Shown here: piece after piece, positions 45,701 through 64,000 of the stretch
Layout of the letters: each line of letters starts with the position of its first letter
How positions within the stretch are numbered: position 1 is the first letter of the stretch
NCBI RefSeq assembly: GCF_002288925.2
Contig: NW_022098004.1
Location: 14,890,581 to 14,954,580, forward strand
Length of the DNA: 64,000 nt
DNA from: Delphinapterus leucas
Lineage: Eukaryota > Chordata > Mammalia > Artiodactyla > Monodontidae
Direction: 5' to 3'
The notes under the pieces: generated by a model
Database searches by the model: none
Seen by the model: only the letters and a program-made list of their open reading frames with translations
What the model was told of the DNA's origin: nothing
Made by a program: the position numbers and the translations under genes

Positions 45701-45938
45701 GCTATACCCCCGGGCCCTGCCTGCTCCCTTTCATTCATTTTGCAGATGTGGAAGTGAGAATGTATAGCTTTTTAATAAAAACGATTTACTTAAAAAATTC
45801 ACTTACAATATCATCTAGTTGCAGACAGACAGGATCCTCGTCTCTCCCGAACCTGAGAACCAGCACCTTCTCTGCAGTACTTTTAATCGCCTGGTCCACT
45901 TCTTTTTTGCTACTCAGCTTGGGTAACAGGAAGCTCAT
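42035..45938 (-). CDS. TXNL4B: TXNL4B, thioredoxin-like 4B (Dim1-like splicing factor); complete, 3 coding exons
   Basis: A small nuclear protein of the Dim1 family with a thioredoxin-like fold, implicated in pre-mRNA splicing and cell-cycle progression. Coding exons on the minus strand are 45938-45807, 44194-44043 and 42200-42035. They total 450 nt, 149 residues plus TAG, the same length as human. Exon joins restore [23 protein letters not shown] and [13 protein letters not shown]. Motifs: start [18 protein letters not shown], core [14 protein letters not shown], strand [16 protein letters not shown], and C terminus [14 protein letters not shown]. The family lacks a redox CXXC, and none is seen here. 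The start codon has A at -3. A 5' UTR segment extends to an acceptor at 45975/45976, and the first exon is probably near 49.1-49.3 kb beside the DHX38 promoter. Introns carry SINEs at 43371, 44911, 47237 and 48523. Confidence 0.97.
42734..42780 (+). repeat. (GT)n microsatellite
   Basis: Over 20 GT units in TXNL4B intron, close to a 20-base poly-T at about 42617-42638. Confidence 0.95.
43354..43580 (-). repeat. CHR-related SINE with perfect 17-bp target-site duplication
   Basis: TCATGTTACTTATTCTT at 43354-43370 and 43564-43580. The insert is an antisense short-subfamily SINE (CCCTGACCAGGGATTGAACC). Confidence 0.93.
44590..44850 (+). repeat. MIR SINE, ancient
   Basis: GGCACTTGTTATGTGCTACG, CTAAGTGCTTTACACTTGTT and CGTTTCACAGACAAGCAAAC match MIR over most of its length. 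In TXNL4B intron. Confidence 0.8.
44899..45135 (-). repeat. CHR-2-like SINE, young
   Basis: A poly-T tail then the antisense CHR-2-like body to CACTGCGCCACCAGGGAAGC. Flanks CATACCCTCATTTTT (left) and CACACCCTCATTTTT (right) form a 15-bp duplication with one mismatch. In TXNL4B intron. Confidence 0.92.
45380..45550 (+). repeat. MIR-like SINE, ancient
   Basis: TTCAAATCCCAGCTCTGCAA, GAAGTCACCTGACCTTCCTG and TAATAGCAATTATCCCCATG are MIR wording. In TXNL4B intron. Confidence 0.65.
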
Positions 45939-45975
45939 GTTGAAATAATCCAAATATCAATCCTCACTGTCAGTC
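45939..45975 (-). other. TXNL4B: TXNL4B 5' UTR part of the start-codon exon
   Basis: On the minus strand the acceptor CAACTTTCAG is followed by GACTGACAGTG and, 37 bases later, the start codon. The untranslated leader therefore continues into at least one upstream exon. Confidence 0.65.
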
Positions 45976-47236
45976 CTGAAAGTTGAAATGTTTAAAGACA
46001 TTAAGTGCATGAGTCCTAATTTTAAAACATTTTTAATTTTTGTAGTAGGTAATGTGTATGTATATTTTTTTTCCAGAGGAAAAAAGGTTTCACACAACAC
46101 AGGAACAACAAAGTAAAAGGAACACACTAAATGCACAAACTGGCGGCAAGTAAGTCCACCAGTTAAAAAGGAACAATATAGAAAGGTATTATTGTCTCCC
46201 CTCAACTGGCTTAGTTCCCAGTGCCCTGTAAGTAGTTACAACGTAACAACCTTCATTGGTTTCTCACGTACCTTCCAGAGTTTTGTTATGCATTCACAAG
46301 AAAATACAAACGGGTTCCAAAGTTTTCTCCGTTTTTTACTCAAAAGAGAATGTATTCTTTCAGTCAGTGTTCCAGCAGGAAAGAGATGACATCCTCAAAT
46401 TTGGTAATCTGAAGACTTTCATTAAGGAAACGTATAGGAAAACAGCAGGGTGTAGTGCAGGACCCTGGGCTAGTAGCAGCGGGACAGGGCGCTGTTCTCA
46501 CCCACAGGCCTGAAGGAGCCATGGGAGGGAGTAGTTACCAGAACTGTGTGGCTGAGATTGCTGGAGTAAATGACAGACGTCCAGCACACGTACTTTATCC
46601 ACTCTTCTGCACTTTGCACTTTACCTCACATGTGAAGACCATCACGTATCTCTGTATAGAAAACTCAACACATTTTTTGTCACAGTGCCATACTATTTCA
46701 TGCCCGTTCCATCCTTTTTTAAACAGTCTTTTATTGACGGACATTTTTATTATCATGAGTCTGGTTTAAAGATCCTTGGTGTATGTCTTACTGAGTATTC
46801 CTCATCACATGGCAAACAGATCAATTACAAGTGTGTAAAAACCACACACACACATACACAAAACAAACAGTAAAATACTGAGATAGAAGGGGCCTCTCAT
46901 TTTCAGACTAGTTTGCTCATAGTTACACTTCTAGCTACAAAAAAAAGAACTAGAATCCACACCACCAAATTTCTAGTCCAGTGTTCCTTCTACTACAAGT
47001 CCTATTTTTATGATTGAGAAACTCTATGATCAAGGAGCTTTACTTTTGATCCATCCATGAGACTCCATTAAGATATTTAATATTTTGAATTCAGTCCCAA
47101 ATGTGTCTTATGCTACAAAAAGGGAGGATTTCTTTCTCTCTCTCTTTTTTTTTGGTGACAAGTCACATTTTAAGATACGAATTACTAAATATTCACATAG
47201 GAGATGAAATTGTTCTAGTAATAGGTCACACTTTAT

Positions 47237-47552
47237 TTATTTTTTTAAATTAATTAATTAATTTTTGGCTCTGTTGGGTCACTTGCTGCACGCGGGGTTT
47301 CTCTAGTTGAGGCGAGCAGGGGCTACTCTTCATTGTGGTGCGCGGGCTTCTCATTGCGGTGGCTTCTCTTGTTGCGGAACACATGTTCTAGGTTTGCAGG
47401 CTCCAGCAGTTGTGGCTTGCGGGCTCTAGTGCACAGGCTCAGTAGTTGTGGCGCACAGGCTTAGTTGTGGAATCCTCCCAGACCAGGGCTCAAACCCGTG
47501 TCCCCTGCATTGGCAGGTGGATTCGTTACCACTGCACCACCAGGGAAGTCCC
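47237..47552 (-). repeat. CHR-type SINE, antisense
   Basis: T-rich tail TTAATTAATTAATTTTTGGC and head CACTGCACCACCAGGGAAGT. Imperfect flanking duplication AGGTCACACTTTA / AGGTCATACTTTA. Confidence 0.9.
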
Positions 47553-48054
47553 AAAAGGTCATACTTTAAATAGAGAAGATGATTGCCAGAAGGGACTTCT
47601 TCAAGTCAGAGTGACAGAACAAATTACTGATGAAAGGGAAAGTCAGAAAGAAGATGGATCTGTCCCACCACTAGAATTCAAACAAACAGCAACTTCTGTA
47701 AGTTACTGATAAAGAAGAGGAAGTGGTGGGAGAGCAAACCTGTCACCGGGGAGTGGGGAGATAAGCCTGTAAGAGGGTGGGACTGGATAAATGTTGGAAA
47801 GAGGAGAGGGAAATTGAGACCACACCTAAGAAAATGTCCACAGCAAAGGATACCAACGGAAAATTCACAAAAGAAGAGGTAAAAATGGACAAATATACTG
47901 GGAAAGTTAAGCTTTACCAGTAAGCAAAGGAAAGCAAGTTAAACGATATATTTTCAAATCCATTAATTTGGCAAAGATTAAATGATAACGGCAAGAGTGT
48001 GAGTGAAGGGGCAGGCATTCAGAGTCCCTGCTGGAATGCAGAGAAGCAAAACTT

Positions 48055-48400
48055 TTCTAGAAAGAAACCTGAATACTCTTTGACCAACAATTCCACTTCT
48101 GAGAATTTATTCCTAGTAAATAAATAGACATATGCACAAAGATCAACGTACATTTATAACGGTGAAAAACTGCAAACAACCTGAATAGCCATCAGTAGGG
48201 GAATGAGGAAATAAATGATAGTACAGCCACTGCAACGTACTAGCAAACTGTCATTATATGCCGTGTTAGAGATGAATAACTGAAAAACTCTCGTGATAAA
48301 GAAAACAAAGTTATAAAACAACAGTATATAAAGTGTGATACCACTTTTGTACAAAACCTAACTATAATACACATGTACATATTCACATAGAAAAATAACT
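48055..48400 (+). repeat. old LINE fragment
   Basis: ACCAACAATTCCACTTCTGA, GAATTTATTCCTAGTAAATA and ATATGCACAAAGATCAACGT are typical of L1-derived text, strongly diverged. In TXNL4B intron. Confidence 0.5.
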
Positions 48401-48512
48401 AGAAATTAATATCCCCAAAGACCATCAGAGATGTTATCTCTGCGTGTGAACAGACGAGTGACTTTTACTTACACTGGGCTGCGCGTCTTTATTTTCCCCA
48501 AATATCCGATAT

Positions 48513-48800
48513 ACATACTTTTTTAAAAAACTTATTTTTGGCTGCGTTTGGTCTTCGTTGCTGCGAGCGGGCTTTCTCTAACTGTGGCGCCCAGGGGCTA
48601 TTCTTCGTTGCTGTGTGTGGGCTTCTCCTTGGCGTGGTGGCTTCTTTTGCTGCGGAGCACGAGCTCTAGAGCGCAGGCTCAGTAGTTGTGGCGCACGGGT
48701 TTAGTTGCTCCGCGCATGTGGGATCTTCCCGGACCAGGGCTTGAACCCTTGTCCCCTGCATTGGCTGGCGGATTCTTCACCACTGCGCCACCAGGGAAGT
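48513..48800 (-). repeat. CHR-type SINE, antisense (outer member of a nested pair)
   Basis: Starts after ACATACTTTT (48513-48522), which recurs at 49024-49033 beyond the second SINE. That pair of flanks is the original target duplication. The head ends CACTGCGCCACCAGGGAAGT. Confidence 0.88.
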
Positions 48801-49023
48801 CCGACTTTTTTTTTTTTTTTTTGCGGTACACGGGCCTCTCACTGTTGTGGCCTCTTCCGTTGCGGAGCACGGGCTCCGGACGCACAGGCTCAGCGGCCAT
48901 GGCTCACGGGCCCAGCCGCTCCGCGGCATGTGGGATGTGGGATCTTCCCGGACCGGGGCACGAACCCGTGTCCCCCGCATCGGCAGGCGGACTCTCAACC
49001 ACTGCGCCACCAGGGAAGCCCCG
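48801..49023 (-). repeat. CHR-2-like SINE inserted at the edge of another SINE
   Basis: A pure poly-T tail, GCGGTACACGGGCCTCTCAC, then the antisense CHR-2-like body ending CCACCAGGGAAGCCCC. It lies within the outer element's target duplication and shows its own short repeat, CCGAC, on both sides. It is therefore younger. Confidence 0.88.
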
Positions 49024-49092
49024 ACATACTTTTAATGATGCCAGTGGTTGGGCTACTCCTGGCCCACAACTGCCAGGGAAAACGATACTTAC

Positions 49093-49270
49093 TTATTTGT
49101 ACACGTCAGCTCCCTCTCTTCCACTTCAGGGTTGTCGGCAACCCTCACCCTTTCTTCAAAAAGCCGACTGGGGAGGCTCTTTCCTCCTGCCCCAACCGCG
49201 GCTGCGACCCCAAACCAAAGTAACCCACGGGCTAGAGCTGCCTAGCAACTGCGGCGGACCACTTTAAGGG
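49093..49270 (-). other. TXNL4B: probable TXNL4B first (untranslated) exon
   Basis: A strong minus-strand donor, AATAA|GTAAGTATCG, ends at 49093. It lies just inside the CpG-rich region facing DHX38, where the human TXNL4B first exon is expected. The 5' limit is a guess. Confidence 0.4.
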
Positions 49271-49765
49271 GACGGAAACGGAAAAAGACGCACAGGCGCA
49301 GTGATGAACTCGCATTAAGCCCAGCTCAAATAAGCGGAAGAGGTTATTCTAGTCACCGCCCACCTTCCCCGGCCCTGACCGGAAGCCCTAGGGTCACTTC
49401 CGCCCTTATAAATATGACCGATCTCTTTAACTTCTCCTTCCCACATTCCACCTAGAGGCGGGGCATCGCCTCTTAGACTAAGCGTGATTGGTCGTCAGGA
49501 GACTCGGAAGTGCCTCTGATCAGAGCCGCAGAGAAAGACAGTCTAGCCTTGTAAGCGTTCTGTCCCGCACTAGGAACGGGCGTTTTTCGGGCTGCTCTCG
49601 ATGGTATCTTTGGACGGATAGAGGGGGCCGCGCAAAGTCTTATGGGACAATAATGGCGGCTTTCAAGGTGCGGATATTGGCTCTCTGAGGCGGTCTGAGC
49701 GAGGAGTGGCTGCGCCAGCGCCCCAGAATCCGGGACAGAAGGTCCCGAGAGTCGGACTTGGTGAG
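49230..49765. promoter_or_regulatory. bidirectional CpG promoter of TXNL4B (-) and DHX38 (+)
   Basis: The two genes diverge from this GC-rich, TATA-less segment. An inverted CCAAT box (ATTGG, 49487-49491) lies near its centre. A YY1-like ATGGCGGC (49653-49660) sits at the likely DHX38 start. ETS-like CGGAAG/CTTCCG motifs are present on both strands (around 49335-49405). This arrangement suits a shared housekeeping promoter. Exact transcription starts are not visible. Confidence 0.7.
49640..49765 (+). other. DHX38: DHX38 untranslated first exon (approximate)
   Basis: The donor GAG|GTGAGT at 49765/49766 is the strongest in the promoter region and would join to the acceptor at 51810/51811, 19 bases before the DHX38 start codon. 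The 5' limit is approximate. Confidence 0.5.
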
Positions 49766-50104
49766 GTGAGTGTCCATTCTTCATTTCCGACCTTTTCTTC
49801 GCCAATCGTGGCGGCTCCAAGCGGCGGATATCGGCCCCTCGCTCAGGTTCGGGCCCAGGTTTGGAAAGTCTTGTCCCTGTCACCCAACTTGCGTTACTCA
49901 CCTTAGGGATGCTGCCTAGGTCCTGCAAGACCGGCCTTTCTCCTTGCTCAGGTCAGATCCACTTTCCTGGCCTGGCCTCACAGAAGTCCAGGGATGCTGC
50001 CCGGGGGGTCACCCTGCTCACTTCCTATTAGTCCACTCCCAGACGGACACCGAGCCCAGCAGGGCTCCTTTTGTCTTCCTCTTCTCTGTCACAGTGGTAT
50101 CTCT

Positions 50105-50240
50105 ACCAGGTGATATCTTTTACTAGAATGTCAGCTCCAAAAAGGTCGGGAGTTTTGTCTGATTTGTTGTCTTCTTTATCTCTAATGCCAGAACAGCGAT
50201 CGACTCACAGAAAGCACTCAGTAATTGTTGAATGAATGTA
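50105..50240 (+). repeat. L2 LINE 3' end, ancient
   Basis: AGAATGTCAGCTCCAAAAAG, CAGAAAGCACTCAGTAATTG and TTGAATGAATG in DHX38 intron 1 match the L2 3' end. Confidence 0.55.
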
Positions 50241-51224
50241 TCCAGTTTTTTCTTCATTATTTTTCTTGTACCTCTTGTGGCTTCTTTGCCACTAATTATT
50301 CTTCACAAGCCAACACTTAGCTTCTTATTTACTTTTCTCAGCTGTTAGTTGTCCTGTTTGTCAGACTCCTTTTCCTGTGCTGCTGGCATCTTTCTTTGTT
50401 GTCCCTAGAAATTTCTGGCTCCCTGTTTCCTTTAATCAGTTTAAACTCATCATTCATTTATTCCTCAAACGTTTATTTTGCTAGGCACTGGGCAAAGCAG
50501 TCAACAAGACAGACAAGGTTCTCTCTCCTGCATAAAATGACATTCTAGAAGTATATTTTCTAGTTCAGACTACTGAGCAGAACATGTAAATCCTACCTTC
50601 CTGTTTAGATTTCCTCACATGAATACAGATGTCACCAATAGGTAGCTTTCCCTTTTCTCTTCTGCCTGATGGCATTTTTAAAAATGCAACTGTTGTTCAT
50701 ACTATATGTTCAGTCTGTTTAACAATATTCTTCTATAGAGCTGTATATGTTAATTAGAGCTGGGTGAAACATTCTGGATTCTGGTGGTGCCCTATCCCTT
50801 GACAGTTCTTTGCTTTACTGGCTTGTTGGAATGAAGGAAATTATTCAAGCACTCAGAATGGGATATGTTTATAAGTAGATTGTGTATAGTGGGAGGTAAA
50901 GAGGAATTTGTTATAAGTTGAATGCCAGAAAATCCTACAGTTACCTACTTTTCAGAAATATCATTTACTAGCCTGGTGATTCTCATTAATTTTTTTTTTT
51001 TTTTGGTGAACTTGAATTGTTGCTAAATAGATTTCGACTGCTGTGAGAGAAGTGTTTTCTACAAAACACAATTCATTAAAGTATGGATCACATGGATGGT
51101 AGTCTTATACGTCAACAACTCTGCTATATCTGTAGTTTAAGGGAAGGGAGAGGACGAAGAACTTGTGTAAAAAAATGGTGAGGGACCCAAATCAATACCT
51201 TGGAGCACAGCAAGTGAAATAATG

Positions 51225-51440
51225 TAACGATGACATTTATGTAACTCTTTATGGTTACAGAGTGCTTTCACATACACTTTCATATTTGATTCTCACAATA
51301 ACTCCATGGATTAGATAGAGCAAAAAGTATTTCCATTTTGCAGGTGTAGAAATTATGCCTAACCAAAGATTAAGTTATTTGCTTACAATCATGCAGGTAG
51401 AAAATGTCAAGAGCCTGGGTTCTAATTGAGGTTTCTGATT
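51225..51440 (+). repeat. MIR SINE, ancient
   Basis: AGAGTGCTTTCACATACACT, TTTTGCAGGTGTAGAAATT and AAGTTATTTGCTTACAATCA correspond to the MIR core. In DHX38 intron 1. Confidence 0.55.
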
Positions 51441-51549
51441 TAAAATCTAGTGGTGTTTTCCCTAAACTCCCTTTATAGATGCCATAATGCTCTAGTAAGT
51501 GTCCCTTAGTGAGGTCTGTTCTTGCCTGGATGATACCCTCTTGGATCCT

Positions 51550-51591
<42 letters not shown>
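51550..51591 (+). repeat. (GT)n microsatellite
   Basis: About 20 GT units in DHX38 intron 1, 220 bases before exon 2. Confidence 0.95.
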
Positions 51592-51592
<1 letters not shown>

Positions 51593-51829
51593 CTGTTTCT
51601 GACGTGAGTTGGGGTGGAAGTAGGAAGATCTTTTGAGATTGTCGATGACTTGATGGACAGGTCTTGGTAAGAGGTAACTAAAGGAATTCTGATCTTGAGG
51701 GGGAGGTCAACCCCCCAGAGATACATATACCTACGGTTATTCTGGGATGTAGCAGAGCTAAGCCTTTTCCTTTCTTATGTCTGATATCAAATGGTTTGTT
51801 TTCCTTCCAGAGAAATCCCAGAGCCTGTC

Positions 51830-64000
<12,171 letters not shown>

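Noticed and set aside
48686..49267. 193-residue plus-strand frame and companions
   Set aside because: Almost wholly the antisense of two CHR-type SINEs. The same peptide wording recurs at other SINE copies (for example 34261-34715 and 44868-45411).

Overview
This is mammalian nuclear DNA, almost certainly from a cetacean. It holds large split genes with canonical splice sites, CpG-rich promoters, LINE-1, L2, MIR and old DNA-transposon fossils, and about twenty tRNA-derived SINEs of the cetartiodactyl CHR type. Several copies match the CHR-2-like form that is very abundant in toothed whales. Some have perfect target-site duplications, so the lineage was amplifying them recently. Species cannot be fixed from the sequence alone.

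The gene order matches the human 16q22 neighbourhood. (1) The left edge (about 335-1373, minus strand) carries the first exon and a damaged later exon of PKD1L3, whose remainder lies outside the window. (2) DHODH (3941-16866, plus) is complete: nine coding exons, 395 residues, with one GC-AG intron. (3) A gene-free stretch from about 17.1 to 33.5 kb is filled with LINE-1 debris, SINEs and MIRs. (4) HP, haptoglobin (33899-38662, plus), is complete: five exons, 345 residues, with a single CCP module (Hp1-type). (5) TXNL4B (coding 45938 down to 42035, minus) is complete: 149 residues in three coding exons. (6) A CpG-rich segment at about 49.2-49.8 kb lies between TXNL4B and DHX38 and looks like a shared bidirectional promoter. 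(7) DHX38 (51830 to beyond 64000, plus) is represented by 23 coding exons and 1127 codons. Its 3' end is cut off by the window.

Functionally these are housekeeping or liver genes: mitochondrial pyrimidine synthesis (DHODH), hemoglobin scavenging in plasma (HP) and pre-mRNA splicing (TXNL4B and DHX38, a head-to-head pair of splicing factors). I found no prokaryote-style system, no CRISPR array and no evidence of a wholly new gene. The most interesting signals are an apparent frameshifting deletion in the C-type-lectin part of PKD1L3 (a taste-associated gene), the GC-AG intron of DHODH, changes in haptoglobin glycosylation sites and a candidate receptor loop, and a sharp contrast between SINE-dense DNA and the SINE-free DHX38 locus.

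Exon coordinates were worked out by hand from reading frame, splice consensus and remembered mammalian protein sequences. Repeat-family names come from recognition, not from a database search.
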